Positions 27,991 through 37,448 of a DNA stretch of 55,125 nucleotides are shown piece by piece (within the stretch, counting starts at the first letter, position 1; each line of letters starts with the position of its first letter). This DNA is from Bacteroides sp. (GTDB lineage: Bacteria; Bacteroidota; Bacteroidia; Bacteroidales; Bacteroidaceae), in contig SUXY01000013.1 of NCBI GenBank assembly GCA_015060705.1, positions 1-55,125 of the forward strand. Reading direction: 5' to 3'. Below the pieces are notes generated by a model. It did not search any database. It worked only from the letters and a program-made list of their open reading frames with translations, and was not told the DNA's origin. A program made the translations under genes and the position numbers.

Positions 27991-28064
27991 GGGGCATTAG
28001 CTCATCTGGCTAGAGCGTTAGACTGGCAGTCTAAAGGTGACGAGTTCGAGTCTCGTATGCTCCA
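27991..28064 (+). tRNA. tRNA-Ala (anticodon GGC)
   Basis: A 74-base cloverleaf. The acceptor arms GGGGCAT/ATGCTCC contain the G3-U70 wobble pair that marks alanine tRNAs. The anticodon arm TTAGA-CTGGCAG-TCTAA carries GGC, and the T arm is ACGAG-TTCGAGT-CTCGT. The 3' CCA is not encoded. A terminator follows directly. Confidence 0.97.
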
Positions 28065-28079
28065 CATCTATAAAAAGTT

Positions 28080-28120
28080 AAGGCTATGCAAAAGATTCTT
28101 TCTTATGTATAGCCTTTTTT
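28080..28120 (+). terminator. terminator after tRNA-Ala
   Basis: AAGGCTAT and ATAGCCTT arms separated by 21 bases, followed by a T run, 15 bases after the tRNA. Confidence 0.75.
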
Positions 28121-28131
28121 GTTTTTTTCTC

Positions 28132-28139
28132 TATCTTTG
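28132..28139 (+). promoter_or_regulatory. -7 box (TATCTTTG) for DUF4286-ruvC
   Basis: TATCTTTG 25 bases before the DUF4286 ATG, directly after the tRNA terminator. Confidence 0.55.
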
Positions 28140-28164
28140 TGCAAGAGATTTAATCGGATAGACT

Positions 28165-28470
28165 ATGTTGATATATAATACGACCTATCAAGTTGATATG
28201 GCTGATGCCAGAAACTTTGTAATTTGGCTGAGTGAATGTTACATTCCTGAAGTAGAGAAAAATGGAAAACTAAACCGTCCCAGACTGACTCAAATCCTGA
28301 GTCATCAAGAAGCCGACAGTGAATGTTTTTCGTTGCAATGGGAGGTAGAAGATACAGCTACCTTGCATCGTTGGCACACCGAACAAGGCATGTCGCTGAA
28401 TGAAGAGATGATGAAGGTGTTCAAGGATAAGGTGGTGGGATTCCCTACATTGATGGAGGTCATCAAGTGA
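28165..28470 (+). CDS. DUF4286 family protein
   Basis: A 101-residue protein beginning [19 protein letters not shown] with a [15 protein letters not shown] segment, typical of DUF4286 proteins of Bacteroidota. The predicted fold is a small ferredoxin-like alpha/beta domain; the function is unknown. Its last four bases overlap the GTG start of ruvC, so the two genes are translationally coupled, as is usual for this pair in the order. Confidence 0.85.
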   Translation: MLIYNTTYQVDMADARNFVIWLSECYIPEVEKNGKLNRPRLTQILSHQEADSECFSLQWEVEDTATLHRWHTEQGMSLNEEMMKVFKDKVVGFPTLMEVIK

Positions 28471-29036
28471 GCAGACTAATTAAGGATAAAGTTATTCTTG
28501 GCATTGACCCAGGGACGAACTTAATGGGGTATGGAGTACTCCATATAGTAGACTCAAAGCCGGAAGTGGTATCATTGGGTGTAATCGACTTGCGGAAATA
28601 TGCCAATCACTATTTGAAGTTGGCTCACATTCATGAACGGGTGAGTGGCATTATCCAGTCATACTTGCCGGATGAGCTGGCTATCGAAGCGCCTTTCTTC
28701 GGTAAGAATGTACAATCCATGCTGAAGTTGGGACGTGCCCAAGGGGTGGCTATGGCAGCAGCACTGGAAAGGGATATTCCCATTACGGAGTATGCTCCTT
28801 TAAAAATAAAAATGGCGATAACGGGGAATGGACAGGCGAGCAAGGAACAGGTGGCAGACATGTTGAAACGTATGCTGAAACTGAATGATGAAATGACAGG
28901 ACCGTTTTTGGATGCTACAGATGCATTGGCTGCTGCTTATTGTCATTATTTACAATTGGATCGTCCGGTGACGACCAAGGCCTATTCCAGTTGGAAGGAT
29001 TTTATCGCTAAAAACCCTGGAAAAGTGGTGAAGTAA
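28467..29036 (+). CDS. ruvC: Holliday junction resolvase RuvC
   Basis: The dimeric endonuclease that cleaves four-way junctions with RuvAB. It starts at GTG ([18 protein letters not shown]), overlapping DUF4286 by GTGA. The acidic active-site residues are in GIDPGTN (Asp14), AIEAPFF (about Glu73) and [15 protein letters not shown] (about 150-164). At 189 residues it is slightly longer than the E. coli enzyme because of a C-terminal extension. ruvA and ruvB are not in the window. Confidence 0.96.
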   Translation: MSRLIKDKVILGIDPGTNLMGYGVLHIVDSKPEVVSLGVIDLRKYANHYLKLAHIHERVSGIIQSYLPDELAIEAPFFGKNVQSMLKLGRAQGVAMAAALERDIPITEYAPLKIKMAITGNGQASKEQVADMLKRMLKLNDEMTGPFLDATDALAAAYCHYLQLDRPVTTKAYSSWKDFIAKNPGKVVK

Positions 29037-29064
29037 TTTTTTTGTAATTAAATAGTTTAGTAAA

Positions 29065-31059
29065 ATGAATGTAAAAGGTTTGATTTTGGCAGGGATTGTT
29101 TCTACGACAATCAGTTGTCAATCGGTGAAGAAGGACATTGTCTCTTTCGACGATTATCCTGTTCGGGAAGGTAAACTGACCGAAATGGATTATTCTCCGG
29201 CAGAGACCAAGTTCTCGTTATGGTCACCGGTAGCAGAAGAGGTTAAGGTTTTATTGTATGATTCGGGACATGAAGGCTCTGCCTACAAGACTCTCCCGAT
29301 GGAAAAGGGAATTGACGGTACTTGGAAGATAGCGGTTCAGGAAGACCTCAATGGTAAATTCTATACTTTTAATGTAAAAGTAGACGGAAAGTGGTTGGGC
29401 GATACTCCGGGCATCATGGCAAAGGCTGTGGGTGTGAACGGAAAACGTGCTGCTGTTCTCGATCTTGACACTACTGATCCGGAAGGTTGGGAAAACGATG
29501 TACGCCCAGCTTTGAATAACTTTGCAGATATCGTGGTGTATGAAATGCATCATCGTGATTTCTCAATTGACTCAATTTCAGGTATAACCAATAAAGGTAA
29601 GTTCTTGGCTTTGACCGAAGAAGGTACCAAGAGCTCATTAGGTGAAAAGACCGGTATCGATCACTTGAAGGAATTGGGTGTAAACCATGTACATATCTTG
29701 CCTTCCTACGACTATGCATCGGTAGACGAAAGCAAGCTTGAAAACAATCAATATAACTGGGGATATGATCCAGTGAACTACAATGTACCTGATGGTTCTT
29801 ATTCAACCGATCCATATAATCCGGCTGTACGTATCAAGGAATTCAAGCAAATGGTTCAGGCACTTCACAAGGCTGGCATCCGTGTGGTACTCGACGTGGT
29901 GTATAACCATACATTCGATATTGTAAACAGTAACTTCGAAAAGACAGTTCCGGGTTATTTCTATCGCTTTAATTCAGAAGGTAAGTATGCAGATGCATCG
30001 GGTTGTGGTAATGAAACAGCCAGTGACCGTGCTATGATGCGTAAGTACATGATTGAATCGGTACTTCACTGGGTAAACGAATATCACATTGATGGTTTCC
30101 GTTTCGACTTGATGGGTATTCATGACATCGAAACCATGAATGAAATCCGTGCAGAGTTAAACAAGATTGATCCGACTATTTTCGTTTATGGGGAAGGTTG
30201 GGCAGCAGGTGCTCCTCAGATGCCACAAGAAGAATTGGCTATGAAGGCAAATGCTTATAAGATGCCGGGTATTGCCGTATTCTCGGACGAAATGCGTGAT
30301 GCGCTTCGTGGTCCGTTCAATGATGACAAGAAGGGTGCTTTCTTGAATGGCTTGCCAGGAAATGAAATGAGTATCATGTATGGTTTGGTGGGTTGTATTC
30401 CTCATCCACAAATCATCAATGATTCGGTGAATTATAGCAAGGAAGCTTGGGCTGCGCAACCTACACAAATGATCAGCTATGTAAGTTGTCATGACGATAT
30501 GTGTTTGGCAGACCGCATCAAGTCTACTCAACCGGATGCTAGTATCGAAGAACGTATTGCTTTGCATAAATTGGCTGAAACCTTCGTGTTTACATCACAA
30601 GGTGTTCCTTTCATCTTTACGGGTGATGAAGTGATGCGTGACAAGAAGGGGGTACACAATTCTTACAATAGTCCGGATAGCATCAATACCATTGACTGGA
30701 AGCAAAAGACCACTTATCGTGAAGTGTTCGACTATATCAAGGACTTGATTGCTATGCGCAAGGCTCATCCGGCATTCCGTATGGGGGATGCGGAAATGGT
30801 TCGTAAGCACATGGAATTCTTGCCGGTAGAAGGCACTAACTTAATAGCTTTCATCTTGAAAGACCGTGCCAATGGTGATTCATGGAACAACATTGTAGTT
30901 GCTTTCAATAGTCGTAAGGAACCTGCTAAATTGAATGTACCAAAGGGTAGCTATACCATTGTCTGCAAGGATGGTAAGATTAACCCGAAGGGCATAGGCC
31001 GAGTGAATGGTACAGAAGTAATTGTACCGGCTCAATCGGCTTTGATCATGCATCAATAA
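29065..31059 (+). CDS. pulA: type I pullulanase (GH13) lipoprotein
   Basis: A debranching enzyme that hydrolyses alpha-1,6 links in pullulan, glycogen and starch fragments. The N-terminus has a lipobox cysteine at 18 (TTISC). A CBM48-like domain (about 35-140) precedes the GH13 barrel. The pullulanase signature YNWGYDPVNYN (about 230) and the GH13 motifs DVVYNH, GFRFDLMG (nucleophile Asp), VYGEGW (acid Glu) and VSCHDD (transition-state Asp) are all intact. The 664 residues are the normal short Bacteroidales form. No susCD genes flank it. It converges on the patatin gene with only three bases between stops. Confidence 0.95.
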   Translation: MNVKGLILAGIVSTTISCQSVKKDIVSFDDYPVREGKLTEMDYSPAETKFSLWSPVAEEVKVLLYDSGHEGSAYKTLPMEKGIDGTWKIAVQEDLNGKFYTFNVKVDGKWLGDTPGIMAKAVGVNGKRAAVLDLDTTDPEGWENDVRPALNNFADIVVYEMHHRDFSIDSISGITNKGKFLALTEEGTKSSLGEKTGIDHLKELGVNHVHILPSYDYASVDESKLENNQYNWGYDPVNYNVPDGSYSTDPYNPAVRIKEFKQMVQALHKAGIRVVLDVVYNHTFDIVNSNFEKTVPGYFYRFNSEGKYADASGCGNETASDRAMMRKYMIESVLHWVNEYHIDGFRFDLMGIHDIETMNEIRAELNKIDPTIFVYGEGWAAGAPQMPQEELAMKANAYKMPGIAVFSDEMRDALRGPFNDDKKGAFLNGLPGNEMSIMYGLVGCIPHPQIINDSVNYSKEAWAAQPTQMISYVSCHDDMCLADRIKSTQPDASIEERIALHKLAETFVFTSQGVPFIFTGDEVMRDKKGVHNSYNSPDSINTIDWKQKTTYREVFDYIKDLIAMRKAHPAFRMGDAEMVRKHMEFLPVEGTNLIAFILKDRANGDSWNNIVVAFNSRKEPAKLNVPKGSYTIVCKDGKINPKGIGRVNGTEVIVPAQSALIMHQ

Positions 31060-31062
31060 AAT

Positions 31063-33270
31063 TTAGAATTTATATCCTAAGTTGATATAAAAACCTACTT
31101 TATCGGAATGGTTAGTATAGTTCAACGTGGCTTCCAATGGCCCGAACATACTATCCATTCCGTATGTTATGGCACAGCCGAACATGTTTTCTTCCCTCAA
31201 TATATTCTTGATTTTGTGACTGCTCAACGCATAATTACCCGTAAAAGTAAGGTAATGGATATTCCCGATACGTTGACGCAATTTCAAAGCTCCTATTAAT
31301 AACGAATTATCCATGAGTTCCACTTGGGTAGTTCCAGCAAAAGGTAATTGTTCAGGTAAATAACGTTCCATGATATCACCGCCCATGAAGTTCATCTTCG
31401 AGAATGGAATGTTTTTCCCGAAAATCAATCGTCCATGTACAGCAGGCAATATAGAGAAACGATTGGTAATTGGAACGACTCCTTCGAACGACCCGGATAC
31501 AATCGAGAAAGGAGTATCGTCCTTATATTCCAAGAAGTTATCTGTATTCAACGAATAAGAACCATGAAATTTCACTCCATTGGAAGGGAAATAGGCATTG
31601 TCGTATGTTTCATAATGCAGATTGGCGAAATAACTGTAAAAATGTTCTCTGTTCACTTCGAAACCTTGGTTTCCTACTTGGTGGAGGAAACGACCATAAT
31701 CATACAATTCATACTTCATACCCAAGCCGAATCGGAAATTACGAAGCCATACATTCGAATAGGAGATTTCTCCAGTATGATAATCGGAGGTGGTTGTAAA
31801 CGAACGTTTGCCCAATCGGTGATAGTCGATGTCATTGTACATGTATCGATAATTCAAACTTAAGGTAGTAAGTGGAGAAGGTTCAATACCATAGCTCAAT
31901 TGAACGCCATATCTCTTACCCAAACGAACGGTGGCGGATACATAAGAGGGGAGTTTGGTCGGAAGTGTTGTGCGTGCATTAAGCAACAAAGAAGCAATTT
32001 CTTCGGAATCAAAACGTACACCAATGTTGATACGACTCTCATTTTTCTTGTTGAGGGTATAGATGAGATCGTATTCTCCGTGCTCATTTTGAAGAAGTTG
32101 GTAGCTCACATCCGAGTAGTTGGTATTAGCCAAAATAATGGTTGTGGCCTCCTTGATTCGTTGGACACTATTAAAAGAATTTTCTTCTAGGTCACAACGT
32201 TTCATTACCCAACGGGTGTCCTTTTCGTCCAGTCCTTTGAAGTAAATATTCTTAATCATGATCCATTCTACCGGATCGTAGGTAATCTTACGTTTCGGTT
32301 GATAATCTTCTGAAAGTCCAATTTCTTTCTTTAACTTCATTAATGCATCTTTTTGGCTCTTGGCTGCAACCAAGCCACGGTGAATGAGAGAGTCTACAGC
32401 TGTTTTACTAAAACTAGCAGCTGAATACCCTTTTACATTTACTTTTATGTAAACATCCGTTTCCTTCACATTCTTTACATAGTTGTCCTGACCCATTAGA
32501 TCGATGAGTTGCCCAAGGATTTCACCGGCATTTTCCAACTCGCTGGCAGGACGCAATTTACTCTGCACATCTACTCCGATGATGACATCTGCTCCCATTT
32601 GCTTGGCTACATTCACTGGATAATTGTTGATTACCCCACCATCTACCAAAACCATGCTGTCCAAACGTACGGGAGTGAATACTCCAGGAATAGCCATACT
32701 GGCACGCATGGCAGTAGAAAGTACGCCACTATGAAAATTGTATTCTTTTCCATTGACAATGTTTTCCGATACACATGCGAAAGGGATAGGAAGTTTGTTG
32801 AAGTTGATTGAATCGTGGTACCCCAAGGTAAGCTCGCTAAACAAGTTACCGATGTTTTGTCCTTTGATTAGTCCACCTGTTACATCTTGAATTGCTTTCT
32901 TGCTGAAAGGTACAGAGATGACATACTTTTCATCCACTTCTCTTTCAGCCATGTTCTTTTCACTTCTTGATATTCGGTCACTCAATAAATAGGACCAGTC
33001 TTGTTTCCTTACCATGGTATCCATTTGTTCAGGAGTATAACCAATGGCATAGAGTCCACCGATGATAGACCCCATGCTAGTACCCACCACATAATCAATT
33101 GGAATACCGGCTTCTTCAATTATTTTTAGGGCACCGATGTGCGCCATGCCTTTTGCACCCCCTCCACTTAATACTAGTCCCACTTTCTTGCGTGGTATAT
33201 CGGAATGGGCAGAAGTAGAATGGATGCTCCAAAAGAGTATTGCTGTTATAAAAAGGAAAAGTCGCTTCAT
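31063..33270 (-). CDS. patatin-like phospholipase with outer-membrane barrel (PlpD type)
   Basis: A 735-residue exported protein predicted to carry its own transporter. A signal peptide (about 1-21) is followed by the patatin domain with the oxyanion loop GGGAKG (36-41), nucleophile motif GTSMG (Ser65) and the Asp of DGGVINNYPV. A POTRA-like linker (about 325-400) and a ~330-residue 16-strand Omp85-type barrel end at GYKF. The architecture matches PlpD-like type Vd autotransporters. A natural lipid substrate cannot be read from the sequence. A CATCTTTG box with CTTG upstream precedes it. Confidence 0.93.
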   Translation of the reverse strand: MKRLFLFITAILFWSIHSTSAHSDIPRKKVGLVLSGGGAKGMAHIGALKIIEEAGIPIDYVVGTSMGSIIGGLYAIGYTPEQMDTMVRKQDWSYLLSDRISRSEKNMAEREVDEKYVISVPFSKKAIQDVTGGLIKGQNIGNLFSELTLGYHDSINFNKLPIPFACVSENIVNGKEYNFHSGVLSTAMRASMAIPGVFTPVRLDSMVLVDGGVINNYPVNVAKQMGADVIIGVDVQSKLRPASELENAGEILGQLIDLMGQDNYVKNVKETDVYIKVNVKGYSAASFSKTAVDSLIHRGLVAAKSQKDALMKLKKEIGLSEDYQPKRKITYDPVEWIMIKNIYFKGLDEKDTRWVMKRCDLEENSFNSVQRIKEATTIILANTNYSDVSYQLLQNEHGEYDLIYTLNKKNESRINIGVRFDSEEIASLLLNARTTLPTKLPSYVSATVRLGKRYGVQLSYGIEPSPLTTLSLNYRYMYNDIDYHRLGKRSFTTTSDYHTGEISYSNVWLRNFRFGLGMKYELYDYGRFLHQVGNQGFEVNREHFYSYFANLHYETYDNAYFPSNGVKFHGSYSLNTDNFLEYKDDTPFSIVSGSFEGVVPITNRFSILPAVHGRLIFGKNIPFSKMNFMGGDIMERYLPEQLPFAGTTQVELMDNSLLIGALKLRQRIGNIHYLTFTGNYALSSHKIKNILREENMFGCAITYGMDSMFGPLEATLNYTNHSDKVGFYINLGYKF

Positions 33271-33291
33271 GTTTGCTTTGTTTAGTTTTTA

Positions 33292-33323
33292 CAAAGATGA
33301 GTTATTTTTTCATTTAAAACAAG
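33292..33323 (-). promoter_or_regulatory. promoter of the patatin-like gene
   Basis: Minus-strand CTTG (33320-33323), a 20-base spacer and CATCTTTG (33292-33299), close to TTTG-N19-TAnnTTTG with two changes. Confidence 0.5.
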
Positions 33324-33361
33324 AAAATCAGTCAACGGATGTTAGCTATTTAAGCTGTTTT

Positions 33362-33392
33362 TTTATACTAAAAGACTTTTTTATTACCTTTG
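33362..33392 (+). promoter_or_regulatory. promoter of the double ABC ATPase gene
   Basis: TTTA (33362-33365), a 19-base spacer and TACCTTTG (33385-33392), 26 bases before the ATG. Confidence 0.65.
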
Positions 33393-33418
33393 TCTCCGTC
33401 TAATCTGAAAAATGAAAT

Positions 33419-34852
33419 ATGCAACCCATTATTGAAATAACCAAAGGCATTACCCGTCATCCTTCCTACCGAATGAAAGAGCCGGTAGATTTTGATCTGT
33501 TGGAAGGGGAGCACATTGCCTTGGTGGGTCCCAATGCAGGAGGAAAAAGTCGATTGGTAGATATACTGACTGGACGTTGGCCTTTATTGATGAATGAGGT
33601 AAAGTATCATTTTCCTTCCTCAACTTCCGGTTTGGTATGTGACCACATCAAATACATTACTTTCCGTGATTCGTATGGCGATTCTGACGGAGGTTATTAT
33701 TATCAGCAACGTTGGAATTCTCAGGATAAGGAAATAACTCCTTTGGTAAGCGAACTTCTCCCCAAAACAGATGACGTAGAATGGATGAAGACACTTTATG
33801 ACTTGTTTGGTATCGAGGAGATGCTTGACAAGTATATCGTATTGCTTTCCAGTGGTGAACTTCGTAAATTCCAATTGACCAAGGCTTTGCTAGGAAGGCC
33901 CAGTTTACTGATATTGGACAATCCATTCATTGGATTGGATGCCAAGACCAGAGACCTCTTGAAGGAGCTATTGCAACAACTGATTGATAAGACACATCTG
34001 CAAGTAATCTTGCTTCTCTCCCGAATCGATGAAATACCTTCGTTCATAACTCATGTAATACCGGTGGTAGATTGTGTCTGTGGGGAGAAAATCGCTAGGG
34101 AAGAATATGTCCAACAAGAGAATAAGAATGTTTCATGCACTTTTGAAAGATGTTCTTTACCTAATCCAATCTATCAAGAGGAAGTATCCGAAGAAATCAT
34201 TCAACTAAACAAAGTTAGTATCCGATACGATGATCGCATTATATTGAAAGATTTGGATTGGACAGTAATGCGTGGAGAGAAATGGGCATTAACCGGAGAC
34301 AATGGTTCGGGGAAGTCTACTTTGCTCAGCTTGGTATGTGCAGACAATCCACAAAGTTATGCATGTGATATCTCGTTGTTTGGAAGAAAGCGGGGATCAG
34401 GTGAAAGTATCTGGGAAATCAAGAAACACATTGGTTATGTCAGCCCGGAAATTCATCGGGCCTATCTGAAGAATTTACCGGCTATTGATATTGTAGCAAG
34501 TGGATTGCACGACTCAGTAGGCCTGTATGTGCGCCCTCGGGTGGAAGAAAAATGTGTCTGCGAACAATGGATGCAAGTATTTGGTATCGAAGAATTGAAA
34601 GACCGGAATTTCCTTCAACTTTCCAGTGGTGAACAACGTTTGGTTTTATTGGCCCGTGCATTTGTGAAGAATCCCGATTTGTTGATTCTGGACGAACCGC
34701 TTCATGGACTCGATGAAAAGAATCGTCAATTGGTAAAGAACATCATCGAAGCATATTGTCAACAACCCAATAAGACAATGATTATGGTGTCGCATTATCA
34801 GGATGAATTCCCGACGTGCATGACTCATTCTCTTCATTTGAAAAGAAATTAA
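33419..34852 (+). CDS. ATPase with two ABC cassettes (ModF-like)
   Basis: A 477-residue soluble protein with two nucleotide-binding domains in tandem. Domain 1 has Walker A GPNAGGKS (about 36-43) and signature LLSSGELRK. Domain 2 has Walker A GDNGSGKS (about 296-303), signature LSSGEQRLV and Walker B LLILDEP. This layout is that of the ModF/PhrA group, whose role is not settled. No membrane permease lies next to it. The dicarboxylate transporter 22 bases downstream is of an unrelated, secondary type, but may share the transcript. Confidence 0.85.
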   Translation: MQPIIEITKGITRHPSYRMKEPVDFDLLEGEHIALVGPNAGGKSRLVDILTGRWPLLMNEVKYHFPSSTSGLVCDHIKYITFRDSYGDSDGGYYYQQRWNSQDKEITPLVSELLPKTDDVEWMKTLYDLFGIEEMLDKYIVLLSSGELRKFQLTKALLGRPSLLILDNPFIGLDAKTRDLLKELLQQLIDKTHLQVILLLSRIDEIPSFITHVIPVVDCVCGEKIAREEYVQQENKNVSCTFERCSLPNPIYQEEVSEEIIQLNKVSIRYDDRIILKDLDWTVMRGEKWALTGDNGSGKSTLLSLVCADNPQSYACDISLFGRKRGSGESIWEIKKHIGYVSPEIHRAYLKNLPAIDIVASGLHDSVGLYVRPRVEEKCVCEQWMQVFGIEELKDRNFLQLSSGEQRLVLLARAFVKNPDLLILDEPLHGLDEKNRQLVKNIIEAYCQQPNKTMIMVSHYQDEFPTCMTHSLHLKRN

Positions 34853-34874
34853 TAACTATAAAAACACATTGATT

Positions 34875-36173
34875 ATGTTGTTACAACTTCTATTTGTATT
34901 GGTTGCCATTATCATCGGTGCCCGTTTGGGAGGAATTGGTCTCGGTGTAATGGGTGGCGTTGGACTTGCCATACTGACCTTTGTATTCGGGCTTCAGCCT
35001 ACTACACCTCCCATTGATGTCATGCTCATGATTGCCGCTGTCATTTCCGCAGCATCGTGTATGCAAGCAGCTGGTGGTCTGGATTACATGGTAAAGATTG
35101 CTGAACGCTTGTTGCGTAAGAATCCTTCGCATGTAACTATCCTGGCTCCGTTGGTTACTTATTTCTTTACTTTCTTGGCTGGTACCGGACACGTGGCCTA
35201 TTCTGTACTTCCGGTGATTGCCGAAGTTGCAACAGAAACCAAAATTCGTCCGGAAAGACCATTGGGTATTGCGGTTATTGCATCTCAGCAAGGGATTACA
35301 GCCAGTCCGATTTCTGCAGCTACGGTAGCACTTTTGGGCTTGTTGGCAGGTTATGACATTACCCTTTTCGATATCTTGAAGATTTGTGTACCTGCAACCT
35401 TGATAGGCGTATTGGTCGGTGCTTTCTTCTCTATGAAGGTAGGTAAAGAATTGGTAGACGATCCGGAATATCAACGTCGACTTCAAAATGGTATGTTGAA
35501 TGACAAACATGTCGAATTGAAGGATGTGCAGAATAAGTTCAAGGCTCAACTTTCGGTAGGTTTATTCCTTGCTGCAACATTCTTGATTGTTTTGTTCGGT
35601 TCCATTCCTAGTCTACGTCCTTCTTTCGATGGTGTTGCTCTTGGTATGCCTTCTTTGATTGAAATCTTGATGCTTACTGCAGCTGCTTTGATTCTTATCT
35701 TGACTAAGACCGATGGTATCAAGGCTACCCAAGGAAGTATTTTCCCAGCCGGTATGCAAGCTGTTATTGCTATCTTTGGTATTGCTTGGATGGGAGATAC
35801 CTTCATTAACGGTAACATTACTCAGTTAACTGCCTCTATTGAAGGAATTGTTACCGAAATGCCATGGTTGTTCGGTTTGGCATTGTTCGTGATGTCTATT
35901 CTTCTTTATAGCCAAGCAGCAACGGTTCGTGCCATTGTTCCATTGGGTATCGCTTTAGGAATGTCTCCGATGATGCTTATTGCTCTTTTCCCGGCAGTAA
36001 ACGGATACTTCTTCATCCCAAACTATCCAACTGTCGTTGCAGCAATCAACTTTGACAGAACAGGTACTACCGGTATTGGCAAGTATATCTTGAACCACTC
36101 GTTCATGATGCCTGGTTTGGTAGCAACGGTTGTTTCACTGGTAGCGGGATTGTTGTTGATTCAGTTATTCTAA
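34875..36173 (+). CDS. anaerobic C4-dicarboxylate transporter, Dcu family
   Basis: An inner-membrane carrier of the DcuA/DcuB family for fumarate, malate, aspartate and succinate exchange. This fits succinate-producing fumarate respiration in Bacteroidales. The 432 residues form about ten to twelve hydrophobic helices; GTGHVAYSVLPVIAEVA and SQQGITASPISAATVALL are family segments. The start is taken at ATG 34875 (MLLQLLFVLVA) rather than the TTG six bases earlier. It ends at a strong bidirectional terminator. Confidence 0.92.
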   Translation: MLLQLLFVLVAIIIGARLGGIGLGVMGGVGLAILTFVFGLQPTTPPIDVMLMIAAVISAASCMQAAGGLDYMVKIAERLLRKNPSHVTILAPLVTYFFTFLAGTGHVAYSVLPVIAEVATETKIRPERPLGIAVIASQQGITASPISAATVALLGLLAGYDITLFDILKICVPATLIGVLVGAFFSMKVGKELVDDPEYQRRLQNGMLNDKHVELKDVQNKFKAQLSVGLFLAATFLIVLFGSIPSLRPSFDGVALGMPSLIEILMLTAAALILILTKTDGIKATQGSIFPAGMQAVIAIFGIAWMGDTFINGNITQLTASIEGIVTEMPWLFGLALFVMSILLYSQAATVRAIVPLGIALGMSPMMLIALFPAVNGYFFIPNYPTVVAAINFDRTGTTGIGKYILNHSFMMPGLVATVVSLVAGLLLIQLF

Positions 36174-36182
36174 AACATAAAT

Positions 36183-36208
36183 AAAGGCGATTCATTTGAA
36201 TCGCCTTT
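36183..36208. terminator. bidirectional terminator between two transporter genes
   Basis: AAAGGCGATTC and GAATCGCCTTT arms with an ATTT loop, between convergent stop codons, with T or A runs on both sides. Confidence 0.88.
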
Positions 36209-36212
36209 TCTA

Positions 36213-37376
36213 TTATTTCTTCTTTCCGTAAATCTTATTGATGATGAGTGCTATCGCTCCGTCACCCGTTACGTTGCATGCTGTACCGAAACTGTCCATG
36301 GCAATGTAGAGGGCGATCATCAAAGCTTGTTCACTTTCTCCGAAACCAAGCATTGACTGGAGAATACCTAGACATGCCATAATCGCTCCACCCGGAACAC
36401 CTGGTGCTGCTACCATGGTAATACCCAACATGAAGATGAAACCGGCAAACATCGGGAAATCGAATGGCATACCTTGCATAATCATCAAAGCCAATGCACA
36501 GGCTACAATCTTCAAGGTACTACCCGAAAGATGGATGGTTGCACAGAGTGGAATTACAAAGCCGGCAATGTCTTCATTGACTCCATTCTTGATGGTTTGC
36601 TTCAAGGTTACTGGAATGGTAGCTGCTGATGATTGGGTACCCAATGCCGTAAAATAAGCCGGAAGCATACGAAGCAATGCCTTGAAAGGATTAATGTGAG
36701 CGAACAAAGAAGCCACTACATATTGGAAGATCAATAACAGGATGTGTATAGCAAAGATAACACCGATAATCTTAATGAATACAGTCAATACACCCATTAC
36801 CTGTCCGGAGTGAGTCATGTTGAGGAAGATACCGAAGATATAGATAGGCAATAAAGGAAGAATCACTGCCTGGATGGTCTTCACAATGATTTCCTTGAAA
36901 TCGTTGAATGCATTCTTCAAGGTAGTGCCATTCAAATATGCCAAGCCAATACCAATCGTAAATGCCATAATGAGCGAAGTCATCACTTCCATGGCTGGTG
37001 GAATGGATACCGTAAAGAACGGAACAACATTGTGTGCTTCACTAATCTGTTCAATAGATGCTCCTGGTGTAATCATGTCAGGAAAGAAGGTTACCCCTGT
37101 AAAAAAGGAGAGGAATCCGGATAAGAGAGTTGCCGTATATGCTACTAAGGTAGTTACAACTAACATACGTCCGGCCTGTGAACCGATGTCAGCAATGGCT
37201 GGTGTAACTAATCCGACAATAATCAAAGGAATAATGAATCCCAGGAATTCACTGAAAATGCCATTGAACGTTACGAAAATGCGGACAACCACTTCCGGAA
37301 GGAAATTCCCGAACAGGATACCCAATGCAATGGCAATAATAATTCGGCCTAAGAGACCAATTCTAATGTTTTTCAT
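36213..37376 (-). CDS. dicarboxylate/amino acid:cation symporter (DAACS family)
   Basis: A sodium or proton coupled carrier of the glutamate/dicarboxylate family. The start MKNIRIGLLGRIIIAIALG is used because a TATATTTG box (37402-37409) lies between it and the upstream ATG. The serine-rich re-entrant motif ALGTQSSAATIPVTL and the substrate-binding segment DSFGTACNVTGD near the C-terminus are present. At 387 residues it is near the usual length. It faces the Dcu transporter convergently, giving two C4-acid or amino-acid carriers side by side. Exact substrate is unknown. Confidence 0.92.
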   Translation of the reverse strand: MKNIRIGLLGRIIIAIALGILFGNFLPEVVVRIFVTFNGIFSEFLGFIIPLIIVGLVTPAIADIGSQAGRMLVVTTLVAYTATLLSGFLSFFTGVTFFPDMITPGASIEQISEAHNVVPFFTVSIPPAMEVMTSLIMAFTIGIGLAYLNGTTLKNAFNDFKEIIVKTIQAVILPLLPIYIFGIFLNMTHSGQVMGVLTVFIKIIGVIFAIHILLLIFQYVVASLFAHINPFKALLRMLPAYFTALGTQSSAATIPVTLKQTIKNGVNEDIAGFVIPLCATIHLSGSTLKIVACALALMIMQGMPFDFPMFAGFIFMLGITMVAAPGVPGGAIMACLGILQSMLGFGESEQALMIALYIAMDSFGTACNVTGDGAIALIINKIYGKKK

Positions 37377-37401
37377 AAGATTGTTTCGTTTATTATTTTT
37401 G

Positions 37402-37409
37402 CAAATATA
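37402..37409 (-). promoter_or_regulatory. -7 box (TATATTTG) for the symporter
   Basis: Minus-strand TATATTTG 25 bases upstream of the ATG at 37376. It decides between the two possible starts. Confidence 0.55.
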
Positions 37410-37448
37410 GTGAAAACCCTTTAATTTTACACTCAACTTGTAACTTTA

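Noticed and set aside
33419..36173. Double ABC ATPase and Dcu carrier as one ABC transporter
   Set aside because: The Dcu protein is a secondary carrier and does not pair with ABC ATPases; proximity only suggests co-transcription.
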